Shown piece after piece: positions 10,494-19,923 of a stretch of DNA of 64,000 bases. Source of the stretch: Caulobacter sp. 602-1 (GTDB taxonomy: Bacteria > Pseudomonadota > Alphaproteobacteria > Caulobacterales > Caulobacteraceae); assembly GCF_003931565.1 (NCBI RefSeq), contig NZ_RRYI01000009.1, positions 62,001 to 126,000 of the forward strand. The letters are read 5' to 3'. The notes beneath the pieces are model-generated. The model did no database searches and was not told the DNA's origin. It was given only the letters and a program-made list of their open reading frames with translations. Both the position numbers and the translations under genes were made by a program. How positions within the stretch are numbered: the first letter of the stretch is position 1; each line of letters starts with the position of its first letter.

Positions 10494-11045
10494 TTAGCGG
10501 GCGCCGTCCGTGATGGCCGTGTGGCCGTTACGGTTCTTGGCCCAGGCCTCTTCGCTCGAGCCGGCGTCGATCGGGCGTTCCTTGCCGAACGAAATGGTCT
10601 CGATGCGGGCGGCGGCGACGCCTTGGCCGATCAGGAAGTCACGCACGGCGTTCGCGCGGCGGGCGCCGAGCGCCAGGTTGTACTCGCGGGTGCCGCGTTC
10701 GTCGGCGTTGCCTTCGATGCGGACGCGGACCTGCGGGTAGCGGTTCAGCCACTGAGCCTGGCCGGCCAGAACCGGCTGGGCGTCGGCGCGGACCGAATAT
10801 TCGTCGGTGTCGAAATAGACGCGATCGCCGACATTGACGACGAAGTCCTGGACCGAGCCCGGCAGCACGCCGCTCGACACCGGCGGCTGCGGCGGCGGGG
10901 TGTAAGGATTGCTCGGCGCGGCCGGCGTCGGCTCTGGCGCCGGCGCGGCGGGCTGGGGCTTCGGACGCGAAGCGCAGGCGGCGAGCGAGGCGGCTGCCAC
11001 GCCGACGAGCGCCAGTCTAATGGCGCGCTGGGTGTCGAAGCTCAT
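10494..11045 (-). CDS. pal: Peptidoglycan-associated lipoprotein Pal
   Basis: 183 residues from the ATG at 11045, chosen because ACTGAGGAGAAACTGG gives a strong ribosome site and because the signal peptide then starts normally (MSFDTQRAIRLAL). A longer in-frame start would add 30 residues with no ribosome site. The lipobox is LAAC with Cys24. A proline-rich linker leads to an OmpA-like peptidoglycan-binding domain with YFDTDEYSV, GNADERGTREYNLALG and RRANAVRDFL. Pal tethers the outer membrane to the cell wall and works with TolB. Confidence 0.97.
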   Translation of the reverse strand: MSFDTQRAIRLALVGVAAASLAACASRPKPQPAAPAPEPTPAAPSNPYTPPPQPPVSSGVLPGSVQDFVVNVGDRVYFDTDEYSVRADAQPVLAGQAQWLNRYPQVRVRIEGNADERGTREYNLALGARRANAVRDFLIGQGVAAARIETISFGKERPIDAGSSEEAWAKNRNGHTAITDGAR

Positions 11046-11253
11046 CCAGTTTCTCCTCAGTCTACGAACTCTGGACCTGATCCATACCTGCGCAACGCTT
11101 GGAATGGACCCATGAAATGCCTGACCAAGCCTCACAATGATGTCAGATGCTCGTCGGACGATGATGATTCACTTCCGGCGCGAACAGTCCACGGGCCGGA
11201 ACCTGCGCCTTGAACGCCTGTGCGGCGTTCAGGTTGCCCCATGGATGTGTCAA

Positions 11254-12552
11254 TTAGTCGAGCAGCGGAGACCAAGCCGGATCCGAGCCCGAGCCTCCAT
11301 AGGCCGCCGGCCGCAGGATCCGTCCGGTGATGTCCACCGTCCAGAGCTTGGGATTGCCGGCCGAGGCCTCGCGGAAGAACATCAGCACCCGGCCGTTCGG
11401 CGCCCAGGTCGGGCCCTCGTCCAGATAGCTGGTGGTCAGCAGGCGCTCATCGCTTCCGTCGGGGCGCATGACGCCGATATGGAACTCGCCGCCCGTCTGC
11501 TTGGTGAAGGCGATGAAGTCGCCGCGCGGGCTCCAGACCGGAGTGGTGTAGCGGCCGCCGCCATACGAAATGCGACGCACGCCCGAGCCGTCGGTATTCA
11601 TCACATAAAGCTGGGCCTGGCCGCCGCGGTCGGAGTTGAAGGCGATCTTGGTTCCGTCCGGCGAGAATGACGGCGAGGTGTCGATGGCCGGGTCGGTGGT
11701 GATGCGGGTGGTGACGCGGCTGCGCAGGTCCATCAGATAGATGTCGCTATTGCCGGCCTTCTCGACCGAGAAGGCCACCTTGCTGCCGTCGGGCGAGAAG
11801 CGCGGGGCGAACACCATGCCCGGGAACTTGCCGACCGTTTCCTGGCGGCTGGTCTCGAGATTCAGCAGGTAGATCGACGAGCCGGTCGGCCGCAGGGCCA
11901 TATAGGTCAGTTCCTGGCTGGTCGACGAGAAGCGCGGCGTCATCACGATGTACGAGCCGTCCGTCAGGTACTGCGGGTTGGCGCCGTCCTGGTCCATGAT
12001 CGCCAGGCGCTTGACGCGCGCCAGCTTCGGACCGCTTTCGGCGACGAAGGCCACGCGGGTGTCGAAATAGCCCTTCTCGCCGGTCAGGCGCTCATAGACG
12101 GCGTCGCTGATCTTGTGGGCGACCCGGCGCCAGTTGTCGGGCGTCGAGCTGAACTGCAGGCCCAGCAGCTGCTGCTGGCTGAACACGTCCCACAGGCGGA
12201 AGTCGACGCGCAGGCCGCCGTCGGCGCCGACCGTGACCTGGCCGTTGATCAGGGCCTGGGCCCCGGTCGCCTGCCAGTCGGGGAAGCGCGGCTGAACGTT
12301 GACGTCCTGCAGCTTGTCCGGCACGCCCGTCACGTTCAGCGGCTGGAACAGACCCGAACGCTCGAGATTGCCGGTGATGACCTGGGCGATCTCGGCCCCG
12401 CGCGTCGTGCCGGAGAAGGCGGGAACCGCGATCGGCAGCGGCTTGACCGCGCCGGCGTTGATGTCGACCTCGATCTGCGCGGCGGCCGGCGTGACGAAGG
12501 CCGCGCCGCCCAACAGGACGGCGGCCATGAGCACCAGGGCTTTCAAGCGCAT
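11254..12552 (-). CDS. tolB: Tol-Pal periplasmic beta-propeller protein TolB
   Basis: 432 residues from ATG at 12552, preceded by AAGAAGGAGACCTCG. A longer frame upstream lacks a ribosome site. A signal peptide (MRLKALVLMAAVLLGG, ending near AAA-Q) precedes the N-terminal TolB domain and a six-bladed propeller whose repeats are visible as SPDGSKVAFS, SPDGTKIAFN and SPRGDFIAFT. TolB shuttles between TolA and Pal. A hairpin without a T tract (TGAACGCC, 11211-11218, with GGCGTTCA, 11224-11231) follows the gene, and pal lies 208 bases downstream, probably with its own promoter in that gap. Confidence 0.97.
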   Translation of the reverse strand: MRLKALVLMAAVLLGGAAFVTPAAAQIEVDINAGAVKPLPIAVPAFSGTTRGAEIAQVITGNLERSGLFQPLNVTGVPDKLQDVNVQPRFPDWQATGAQALINGQVTVGADGGLRVDFRLWDVFSQQQLLGLQFSSTPDNWRRVAHKISDAVYERLTGEKGYFDTRVAFVAESGPKLARVKRLAIMDQDGANPQYLTDGSYIVMTPRFSSTSQELTYMALRPTGSSIYLLNLETSRQETVGKFPGMVFAPRFSPDGSKVAFSVEKAGNSDIYLMDLRSRVTTRITTDPAIDTSPSFSPDGTKIAFNSDRGGQAQLYVMNTDGSGVRRISYGGGRYTTPVWSPRGDFIAFTKQTGGEFHIGVMRPDGSDERLLTTSYLDEGPTWAPNGRVLMFFREASAGNPKLWTVDITGRILRPAAYGGSGSDPAWSPLLD

Positions 12553-12581
12553 CGAGGTCTCCTTCTTGATCCTTCCCGGCA

Positions 12582-13397
12582 TCAACGCGAACAGGCCTGT
12601 TTTGCGTTGAAGTTCAGGGCGATTTTCTGACCGTACAGGTCGGACGGCAGGTAGGCGAACGGCGAGGCGGCGAACAGCGCGCGGATGGCGCGGTCCGAAG
12701 CGGCCTTCACCACGGGATCGGGCGAGGACGTGCCCGGCGACTCCGGCTGACCGACGACCCGGCCGCCCGGTCCGATCACGAACACCACGCGGACATTGAC
12801 GTTGGCGCCGCCTTCGACCTCGCAGTTGGGGTTCCAGCGGTCCTGGACCTCGCCCTGCAGGCGGCCCAGGGCCGCGGCCGAGAGGCCGGTGGCCGCGCCC
12901 ATGGCCGGACGGGCCGAGACCGAGGTCTCCGCGCGCGCCGGCCCCTTGGGCGCGTTGGCCGTCGGCTTGCCGGTCGCCTTCTTGGACTTGGCGATCGAGG
13001 CCTCAAGCGAGGCAAAGAAGTCGGTGTCGGGCTTCTTCTGAGTCGGGGTCGGCTTGGCCGGCGTCGGAGTCGGCGCGGGCTTGGGCGTCGGAGTCGGCTT
13101 GGGCGGCGGAGCCGGCGCCGGGGTCGGGGTCGGCGCGGGCGTCGGGGCCGGCGGCTGCGGCGTGGCTTCCGGAACCGGATCCGGCGTCTGGGCCGTCTGC
13201 TCCTCCGGCGCTTCCTCGGCGGGTCGCACATTGGTCGGGCCGTTGGTGACGATGGTCACCGGCACGGACTCGCCGATAGTGATCGGCTTGGATTGCTTCC
13301 ACGGCAGGCCGAACGCGATCAGCGCCGCCACGGCTCCGTGCAGCGCGATCGAGGCCAACAGGCCCGGAGAGATCTGGGGTTCGCGGCGAGCGCTCAT
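12582..13397 (-). CDS. tolA: TolA / TonB-like energy transducer of the Tol-Pal system
   Basis: 271 residues. A single N-terminal transmembrane helix at about 12-30 (SIALHGAVAALIAFGL, with the conserved His for TolQR coupling) is followed by a long periplasmic Pro/Thr/Ala/Lys-rich spacer at about 60-130. A C-terminal globular domain has the paired half-signature WNPNCEVEGG and ends with Cys. Placement directly between tolR and tolB confirms the role. The spacer is proline-rich rather than the long helix of gamma-proteobacterial TolA. Confidence 0.92.
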   Translation of the reverse strand: MSARREPQISPGLLASIALHGAVAALIAFGLPWKQSKPITIGESVPVTIVTNGPTNVRPAEEAPEEQTAQTPDPVPEATPQPPAPTPAPTPTPAPAPPPKPTPTPKPAPTPTPAKPTPTQKKPDTDFFASLEASIAKSKKATGKPTANAPKGPARAETSVSARPAMGAATGLSAAALGRLQGEVQDRWNPNCEVEGGANVNVRVVFVIGPGGRVVGQPESPGTSSPDPVVKAASDRAIRALFAASPFAYLPSDLYGQKIALNFNAKQACSR

Positions 13398-13404
13398 GCC
13401 GATC

Positions 13405-13926
<522 letters not shown>

Positions 13927-13930
13927 CGGT

Positions 13931-14629
13931 CTAGACCCGGTCCGACAGGCGACGCTGGATCGCGGTCGACAGATCGTCGGCGAAGCCTTCCAGGCGACCG
14001 GCGTACTTGCCCGCGTCGGTCGAGAACTTGTTGTAGGCGATATAGGCCGGGATGGCGGCGATCAGGCCCACGGCCGTAGCGAACAGCGCCTCGGCGATCG
14101 ACGGGGCCACGACGGCCAGCGAAGTGTTCTTCGAGATCGCGATGTTCTGGAAGGCGTGCATGATGCCCCAGACGGTGCCGAACAGGCCGATAAACGGACT
14201 GGCGGTGGCGACGATGGCCAAGCTGCCGAGGCCTTCCTCGACCTTGGCGTTCTCGCGGGCGATCTGGGCGTCCAGAATACGGTCGATGCGGGCGATCAGG
14301 AAACCGGCCTGGTTCTCGCTCATCGCGCCCTTGGTCTTGGCGTCGCGCCATTCCTTCAGGGCCGCCTGCAGCATGCGCGGCAGGGCGTGGCGCGGATTGG
14401 CGCCGGCCTCGCCCGCGACGTCCTCCAGCGAACGCCCGCCCGAAACCTGCTCCTCGAAACGATCGGCGGCGCGGTTCAGGCCGGCGAAGCGAACCAGCTT
14501 GTCCAGGATAACGGCCCACGAGCCCAGAGACGCCAGGATCAGACCGATCATGACGGCCTTCACGACCCAGTCGGCTTGCATGAACAAGGCGAAGAACGAG
14601 AAATTCGGGGCGGCTGCCGAGGCGTCCAT
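13931..14629 (-). CDS. tolQ: TolQ (MotA/TolQ/ExbB proton channel)
   Basis: 232 residues with three membrane helices: one N-terminal (about 18-40) and a pair at about 130-190 containing ATASPFIGLFGTVWGIMHAF and AVGLIAAIPAYIAYNKF. These are the TolQ/ExbB signatures. It forms the proton-driven motor with TolR that energises TolA during outer-membrane constriction. First gene of the tolQ-tolR-tolA-tolB set, with ybgC 115 bases upstream. Confidence 0.96.
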   Translation of the reverse strand: MDASAAAPNFSFFALFMQADWVVKAVMIGLILASLGSWAVILDKLVRFAGLNRAADRFEEQVSGGRSLEDVAGEAGANPRHALPRMLQAALKEWRDAKTKGAMSENQAGFLIARIDRILDAQIARENAKVEEGLGSLAIVATASPFIGLFGTVWGIMHAFQNIAISKNTSLAVVAPSIAEALFATAVGLIAAIPAYIAYNKFSTDAGKYAGRLEGFADDLSTAIQRRLSDRV

Positions 14630-14744
14630 GCGGGTTTGGCTCCGTTGGGGCGTCTGAAAGATCTTACTACGCGCCGTATGGCATGAAGCGACGCTTGGGT
14701 GAAACTATGACAATCGTCGAGCGATCCCGAAAAACGCTGTTTGT

Positions 14745-15212
14745 TTATTCGCCGTCGCTGACCAGCCAGGGCGCCAGCTGGGCCAGCATCTCGGCGGTGG
14801 GCCGGCGCGGACGGCCGTCCAGGGTGATGCAGACCGCCTCGGCCCGGGCCTCGATCAGCACCTCGTCGCCGCGTGTCACCTTCTGGGTGACGTAGAGCCG
14901 CGCGCCCTTCACCCGGTCATAGGTCGTCCGCACCACAAGGGCGTCGTCGATCCGCGCCGAGCGCTTGAAGTCCAGGGTCATGTGGATGATCGCGAACGCC
15001 GTGTCGGCCTTGGCCAGCTCTGTGTGCGAGATGCCGACCATGCGGAAGAAATCGCTGCGCCCCCGCTCCAGATAGCGCAGGTAGTTGGCGTGATAGACGA
15101 TCCCCGAGAAGTCGGTGTCTTCGTAGTAGATCCGCACGGGCAACTGATGCTCGCGGCCGGAGAACACGCCGGCCGTCGGTTCAAGGGCGGTGGGTTCGGG
15201 CGGGGTGGTCAT
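14745..15212 (-). CDS. ybgC: Tol-Pal-associated acyl-CoA thioesterase YbgC
   Basis: 155 residues, a single hot-dog domain. The signature YYEDTDFSGIVYHANYLRYLERGR spans about residues 29-52, read here in two pieces: YYEDTDFSGIVYHANY and LRYLERGR. It includes the catalytic Asp. YbgC hydrolyses acyl-CoA or acyl-ACP and is usually the first gene of the tol-pal cluster, as here. Its ATG overlaps the TGA of the upstream SEDS-like gene in the ATGA arrangement, implying translational coupling. Confidence 0.95.
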   Translation of the reverse strand: MTTPPEPTALEPTAGVFSGREHQLPVRIYYEDTDFSGIVYHANYLRYLERGRSDFFRMVGISHTELAKADTAFAIIHMTLDFKRSARIDDALVVRTTYDRVKGARLYVTQKVTRGDEVLIEARAEAVCITLDGRPRRPTAEMLAQLAPWLVSDGE

Positions 15213-16033
15213 GGGGATTGCTTAGCCGCTGGCGTCGCGAACGTCAGCCCCACCGACAACAACCATCCCAGCACTGGGGCCGCTCCCGCGCCGATCACCG
15301 GCGCCGGGTAGTTGGCGATCAGGTTGGCGAGGACGAAGCCCGCCCAGGCGGCGGCGAGGGCCAGGGCGGCGGGCGTGCGGCGGCTCCAGAGCATGGCCAG
15401 GGGAATGGCGATCAGGGCGACCGCCGCGAGCGAGCCCATCGTGGGCGAGGCCTCGAAGGCCCGGCGGACGACCAGCTCGACGTGATCGACGGCCGGCAGG
15501 GGATCGGGCCGGCTCAGCGCCCAGGCGACACCGGCCGCGCCGACGACGGCGAGGATCCCGGCCAGGCGGCGCTTGGACCTGTCGACCAGGGCCACGGCGC
15601 CGAGCGCCAGGGTCAGGGCCAGCACGGACGCCGCATCGGGCTGGGCGGCGAGGACCGCCAGGGTCGCGGCCAGAAGCACGGCGGCGATAGCGTCGAGGCG
15701 CTGGGCGGCGGTCCAGGCGGCCAGCGGGACCAGCAGCGAGGCGGCGTGCAGTTGCAGCGGTCCGAGGGCCACCCAGCGGCGGACGCCCTCCATCGAGACG
15801 CCGGCGACCAGGATATAGGCCTCGATGGCCAGAGTCAGCGCGAGCACGATCACGGCTGCGACGCGCCCCGGCGGCCGGACGAGCCAGGCGACAACGAGCG
15901 CCAGGAGCGCCCCGGCTAAGCCGGCGGCGACCTGGAGGACCATCGCCGAGGACGATCCGCCGGCGACGCGGATCGCCAGGACCGAGATGGCCAGAGTGGC
16001 CACGACCTGCAGCGTGACGGCGGCCTTGCGCAT
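15209..16033 (-). CDS. Divergent, short SEDS (FtsW/RodA)-like membrane protein
   Basis: 274 residues from ATG at 16033, about 8-9 hydrophobic helices. I read several weak echoes of the SEDS glycosyltransferase family in the correct order: RRWVALGPLQLHAASL (85-100) against the RW-x-QPSE region, AAQPDAASVLAL (129-140) against the QPD motif, RPDPLPAV (175-182) against the DP segment preceding the long extracellular loop, and NLIANYPAPVIGAGAAP (237-253) against the final helix with its P-x-SYGGSS region. FtsW/RodA proteins are about 370-400 residues, so helices are missing. Many family invariants are replaced, for example SYGG by GAGA. It may be an inactive relative or simply an unrelated Ala/Leu-rich membrane protein. 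Translation is coupled to ybgC. Confidence 0.7.
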   Translation of the reverse strand: MRKAAVTLQVVATLAISVLAIRVAGGSSSAMVLQVAAGLAGALLALVVAWLVRPPGRVAAVIVLALTLAIEAYILVAGVSMEGVRRWVALGPLQLHAASLLVPLAAWTAAQRLDAIAAVLLAATLAVLAAQPDAASVLALTLALGAVALVDRSKRRLAGILAVVGAAGVAWALSRPDPLPAVDHVELVVRRAFEASPTMGSLAAVALIAIPLAMLWSRRTPAALALAAAWAGFVLANLIANYPAPVIGAGAAPVLGWLLSVGLTFATPAAKQSP

Positions 16034-16040
16034 GGCGGTT

Positions 16041-17075
16041 CTACTCGTCGAACAGGCCGCTCTGCCCCGTCGGGGCCGGCGGCGCCTTGAGGCCCAGGTG
16101 CAGATAGGCCTTGCCACAGGCGACACGGCCGCGCGGGGTGCGCTGGATGAAGCCCTGCTGCATCAGATACGGCTCGATGACGTCCTCGACGGCGTCGCGG
16201 GCCTCGGCGATGGCGTAGGCGATGGTCTCGACCCCGGCCGGGCCGCCGCCATAGTGCTCGATCAGGGCGCGCAGATAGCGGCGGTCGAGACTGTCCAAGC
16301 CCACTTCGTCTACTTCAAGCCGGGCGAGCGCCAGGCCGGCGGCCTTGCGATCGATGACGGCCGCGCCGTCGGCGGTGGCGAAGTCGCGGACCCGGCGCAG
16401 CAGGCGGCCAGCGACGCGCGGGGTGCCGCGCGCCCGCTTGGCGATCTCGTCGGCGCCATCCTCGGACAGCGGTGCGCCCATCTTGCGAGCCGCGCCCAGC
16501 AGCACGTGGCGCAGCTCGGCGGGGGTGTAGAACTCCAGCCGGATCGGGATGCCGAAACGGTCGCGCAGCGGCGTCGCCAGCATCCCCGCCCGGGTCGTCG
16601 CGGCCACCAGGGTGAAGGGCGCCAGATCGATGCGGATAGAGCGCGCCGACGGTCCCTCGCCGATCACCAGGTCCAGCACATGGTCCTCCATGGCCGGATA
16701 GAGGATCTCCTCGACGTTCGAGGACAGGCGGTGGATCTCGTCGATGAACAGGACGTCGTTCGGCTCGAGATTGGTCAGGATCGCGGCCAGGTCGCCGGGC
16801 TTATTCAGCACCGGGCCGGAGGTGGCGCGGAAATTGACGCCCAGTTCGCGCGCGATGATCTGGGCCAGGGTGGTCTTGCCCAGGCCCGGCGGGCCGAACA
16901 GCAGTACGTGGTCCAGGGACTCGGCGCGGCCCTTGGCCGCCTCGATGAAGATGCGCAGATTGCCCTTGGCCTGCTCCTGGCCGACGAACTCGGCGAGGGT
17001 CTGCGGGCGCAGGGCGCGGTCGGTGGCCGGAACCTGATCGCCGTGCTGCGGCTCGCCGGAGATGACGCGGGTCAT
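16041..17075 (-). CDS. ruvB: Holliday junction branch migration helicase RuvB
   Basis: 344 residues. Walker A GPPGLGKTT, Walker B VLFIDEIHRL, sensor segment VAATTRAG with LRDRFGI, and a C-terminal winged helix with PRGRVACGKAYLHLG are all present. RuvB forms hexameric motors on a RuvA-bound Holliday junction. It follows ruvA after 115 bases that hold a palindromic repeat. Confidence 0.98.
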   Translation of the reverse strand: MTRVISGEPQHGDQVPATDRALRPQTLAEFVGQEQAKGNLRIFIEAAKGRAESLDHVLLFGPPGLGKTTLAQIIARELGVNFRATSGPVLNKPGDLAAILTNLEPNDVLFIDEIHRLSSNVEEILYPAMEDHVLDLVIGEGPSARSIRIDLAPFTLVAATTRAGMLATPLRDRFGIPIRLEFYTPAELRHVLLGAARKMGAPLSEDGADEIAKRARGTPRVAGRLLRRVRDFATADGAAVIDRKAAGLALARLEVDEVGLDSLDRRYLRALIEHYGGGPAGVETIAYAIAEARDAVEDVIEPYLMQQGFIQRTPRGRVACGKAYLHLGLKAPPAPTGQSGLFDE

Positions 17076-17082
17076 TGACCGG

Positions 17083-17124
17083 CCCCCTCCGCGCCTTCGG
17101 CGCTCCTCCCCCGGAGGGGGAAGA
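17083..17124 (+). repeat. Dispersed palindromic repeat, copy 1
   Basis: CCCCCTCC at the left pairs with GGAGGGGG at the right, enclosing a second small stem GCGCCTTCGGCGC. The sequence matches the reverse complement of 35148-35186 nearly base for base. It lies between ruvA and ruvB. Further palindrome-like sequence (17137-17185) follows, ending in GCGAAGCGGTCAGGTGGGG. Confidence 0.8.
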
Positions 17125-17190
17125 AGGATCGGACGCCTTCCGCCCGCCTTCGGTGGCGGACGACCGCGAAGCGGTCAGGTGGGGGGAGCC

Positions 17191-17808
17191 TCATCGTCCA
17201 AGCTCCTGCAGGCCGGCCTTGATCAGAGCCTGGACAGTCGCCTCTTCGCCCAGGCGATCGGCGGCGGCCTCGACGACGCGGCGGGCGTTCACCTCGGCGA
17301 CGCCCAGGCCCATCAGGGCGGCGACGGCGTCACCGGTCGGCGCGGGCTTGGCGGGCGCGGACGGCGAGCCCGAAGCCGGCGCGCTCGTCAGCACAGGTCC
17401 GTCGGTGATCGGCTTGTCCTTGAGCTCGGTGACGATGCGCAGGGCGAGCTTGGGCCCCACGCCGTTGGCGCGACCGACCGCAGCCTTGTCCTCGCGCGCG
17501 ACGGCCGACGCCAGCTCGGCTGGCGACAGCACGTCCAGCACCGCCATGGCGGCCTTGGGCCCGACGCCCTGGATCGCCTGCAGCAGCACGAAGGCCTTGC
17601 GGTCCTCGCGGGTGGCGAAACCGTAGAGCCGCAGGCCCGCGCTCTCGCTCCACTGGCTTTCGATGTGCAGCAGAGTCTCCTCGCCCAGGGCCGGCAGGCG
17701 CTGCAGCGTGCGGTGGCCGCAGCGGACGACATAGCCGACGCCCATGACGTCGATCAGGGCCTCTTCCTCGCCGACCTCGGCGACGGCGCCGCGCAGACGC
17801 CCAATCAT
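17191..17808 (-). CDS. ruvA: Holliday junction binding protein RuvA
   Basis: 205 residues starting MIGRLRGAVAEVGEEEALI, the universal RuvA opening. Domain I is an OB fold. Domain II carries the helix-hairpin-helix motifs VLLQAIQGVGPKAAMAVL and ANGVGPKLALRIVTEL. A flexible linker (139-158) leads to domain III, which contacts RuvB. The ATG overlaps the ruvC TGA (ATGA), so ruvC-ruvA are coupled. Confidence 0.97.
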   Translation of the reverse strand: MIGRLRGAVAEVGEEEALIDVMGVGYVVRCGHRTLQRLPALGEETLLHIESQWSESAGLRLYGFATREDRKAFVLLQAIQGVGPKAAMAVLDVLSPAELASAVAREDKAAVGRANGVGPKLALRIVTELKDKPITDGPVLTSAPASGSPSAPAKPAPTGDAVAALMGLGVAEVNARRVVEAAADRLGEEATVQALIKAGLQELGR

Positions 17809-18296
17809 GCGACTCTCCGGGCGGTGCGGGCGTGGGCGTGGGCGATGGCCACAGCGAGCGCGTCGGCGGCGTCGGCCGTCGGCGAGCCGGCCGTCGGCAG
17901 CAGGCGGGCGATCATGAAGGCGATCTGGGCCTTGTCGGCGCCGCCGGTTCCCACCACCGCCTTCTTGACCATGGCGTTGGAATATTCGGCCACGAGCAGC
18001 CCGGCCCGGGCCGGCGCGATCATGGCGGCGGCGCGGGCGTGGCCCAGCTTCAGCGTCGACTGGGCGTTGGTGTTGACGAAGGTCTCCTCGACCGCCGCCT
18101 CGTCGGGCCTGTACTGCTCGATCACCGCGCAGATTCCCTCGAACAGGTGCAGCAGGCGGTCGGAAAAGGCGGCCTTGTCGTCCGGGGCGATCACGCCGTG
18201 GGCCACGTGCGTCACCCGCGAACCCAGCACGCTGACGACGCCCCAGCCCGTGCGGCGGAGGCCCGGATCGAGACCGAGGATGCGAATCGCGTTCAT
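17805..18296 (-). CDS. ruvC: Holliday junction endonuclease RuvC
   Basis: About 163 residues. The RNase-H-like fold is shown by ILGLDPGLRRTGWGVV (catalytic Asp near residue 9), the second acidic residue in AAVEETFVNTNAQSTLKLGHARAA, and the C-terminal TADAADALAVAIAHAH with two catalytic Asps. The start is uncertain by a few codons: ATGs occur at 18314, 18299 and 18296 with no strong ribosome site. The shortest matches the usual family N-terminus. Confidence 0.95.
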   Translation of the reverse strand: MNAIRILGLDPGLRRTGWGVVSVLGSRVTHVAHGVIAPDDKAAFSDRLLHLFEGICAVIEQYRPDEAAVEETFVNTNAQSTLKLGHARAAAMIAPARAGLLVAEYSNAMVKKAVVGTGGADKAQIAFMIARLLPTAGSPTADAADALAVAIAHAHARTARRVA

Positions 18297-18433
18297 CATG
18301 TGTTCTCGCACCATCGTCGTTTCCGCCCTTCAGGAAAAGCCCCAGCATTCCTAACGAGCGGTAAACGCCGGCCCTTGCGCGCGGCCGTCAGGCAAGCTCT
18401 GTTCGCGCCCAAGCTTCATTGGGGAGAGTACGG

Positions 18434-19855
18434 ATGAAACGGTCGGTCTGGATGATGACGGCGGCGCTTCTGGCCGCGCCGGTCCTGGCGAACGCACAGG
18501 TGGCCGAACCGCCCAAGACCGTCCGCCCCGACCAACTGGCCTTCCGCGACCTCTACAAGGAGCTGGTCGAGATCAACACCACCCTGTCGGTCGGCAGCTG
18601 CACCCAAGCGGCCGAGGCGATGGGCGCGCGGCTGAAGGCGGCGGGCTTCCCGGCCGAGGACGTCAAGGTCGTGGTCGCCGACGGCCATCCCAAGGAGGGC
18701 AGCCTGGTGGCGATCCTTCACGGGACCGATCCGAAATCCAAGCCCATGCTGCTGCTGGCCCACATCGACGTGGTCGAGGCCAACCGCGCCGACTGGACCC
18801 GCGACCCGTTCAAGCTGGTCGAGGAGAACGGCTACTTCTTCGGGCGCGGCACGTCGGACGACAAGGCCCAGGCGGCCATCTGGGTCGACAGCCTGGTCCG
18901 CCTGAAGCAGGCCGGCTTCAAGCCCAAGCGCGACATCAAGCTGGCCCTGACCTGCGGCGAAGAGAGCGAGGCCTATAACGGCATCGAGGACCTGGTGAAG
19001 AACCACCGCCCTCTGGTCGACGCCGAATTCGCCCTGAACGAGGGCGCCGACGGCCTGCTGGACGAGCATGACAAGCCGGTCGTGCTGGAGGTCCAGGCTG
19101 GCGAGAAGGTCTATCAGGACTTCACCCTCACCGTGACCAATCCGGGCGGCCACTCCAGCCGTCCCGTCCCGGCCAACGCCATCTACCAGTTGTCAGCGGG
19201 GCTGGACCGGATCGGCGCCTATGGCTTCCCGCCGCGCTTCAACGACGCCACGCGCGGCTACTTCACCAAGATGCAGGCCCGCGTGCCGGCCGAGCAGGCC
19301 GCCGCGATGAAGGCCCTGGTGGCCGACATCAACGACCCGGCGGCGTTGAAGGTCGTGACCGCCGACCCGATGTGGAACTCGATGCTGCGAACCACCTGCG
19401 TGGCGACCATGGTCAGCGCGGGTCACGCGCCCAACGCCCTGCCTCAGCGCGCCACGGCCAACGTCAATTGCCGCATCCTGCCGGGCACGCCGGTCGAGGA
19501 GGTACGGGCCAAGCTGGCCGAACTGGCGGGGGCGCCCGTCGCCGTGACCCTGGCCCACGAGCCCAACAGCGTCTCGCCGCCGCCGCCCCTGACACCGGCC
19601 ATCATGGGCCCGATCGAGAAGGAAGCCGCCAAGCTGTGGCCCGGCGTTCCCATCGTGCCGATCCTGCTGACCGGCGCCACCGACGGCGTCCACACCAACG
19701 CCGCCGGCATCCCGACCTACGGCGTCTCAGGCCTGTTCAGCAGCTCGGACGGCGACGGCATCCACGGCCTGAACGAGCGCATCCGGGTCAAATCGCTCTA
19801 TGACGGCCGCGACTTCCTCTACGCCCTGGTCAAGGACTATGCGGGCGGGAAATAG
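18434..19855 (+). CDS. Secreted M20-family metallopeptidase/deacylase
   Basis: 473 residues from the ATG after GGGGAGAGTACGG. A signal peptide (MKRSVWMMTAALLAAPVLANA) predicts export. M20 zinc-ligand motifs are intact: His110 and Asp112 in LLAHIDVVEA, bridging Asp142 in GRGTSDDKAQ, catalytic Glu176 and ligand Glu177 in TCGEESEAY. A dimerisation domain starts near residue 215 (NPGGHSSRPVP). Family members are carboxypeptidases or aminoacylases, and the exact substrate cannot be read from sequence. Monocistronic between divergent ruvC and the small gene at 19924. Confidence 0.93.
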   Translation: MKRSVWMMTAALLAAPVLANAQVAEPPKTVRPDQLAFRDLYKELVEINTTLSVGSCTQAAEAMGARLKAAGFPAEDVKVVVADGHPKEGSLVAILHGTDPKSKPMLLLAHIDVVEANRADWTRDPFKLVEENGYFFGRGTSDDKAQAAIWVDSLVRLKQAGFKPKRDIKLALTCGEESEAYNGIEDLVKNHRPLVDAEFALNEGADGLLDEHDKPVVLEVQAGEKVYQDFTLTVTNPGGHSSRPVPANAIYQLSAGLDRIGAYGFPPRFNDATRGYFTKMQARVPAEQAAAMKALVADINDPAALKVVTADPMWNSMLRTTCVATMVSAGHAPNALPQRATANVNCRILPGTPVEEVRAKLAELAGAPVAVTLAHEPNSVSPPPPLTPAIMGPIEKEAAKLWPGVPIVPILLTGATDGVHTNAAGIPTYGVSGLFSSSDGDGIHGLNERIRVKSLYDGRDFLYALVKDYAGGK

Positions 19856-19923
19856 ACGCCCTCCGCCTCTGGAACCGTCGTCCGATCTCCCTATCTCCGC
19901 TCCAGCGTAAAGGGAGACGGACG

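Noticed and set aside
13054..13200. Repeat tract in tolA that might be a DNA repeat array
   Set aside because: It is a coding Pro/Thr/Ala/Lys spacer in frame with tolA and consistent with the protein's function.
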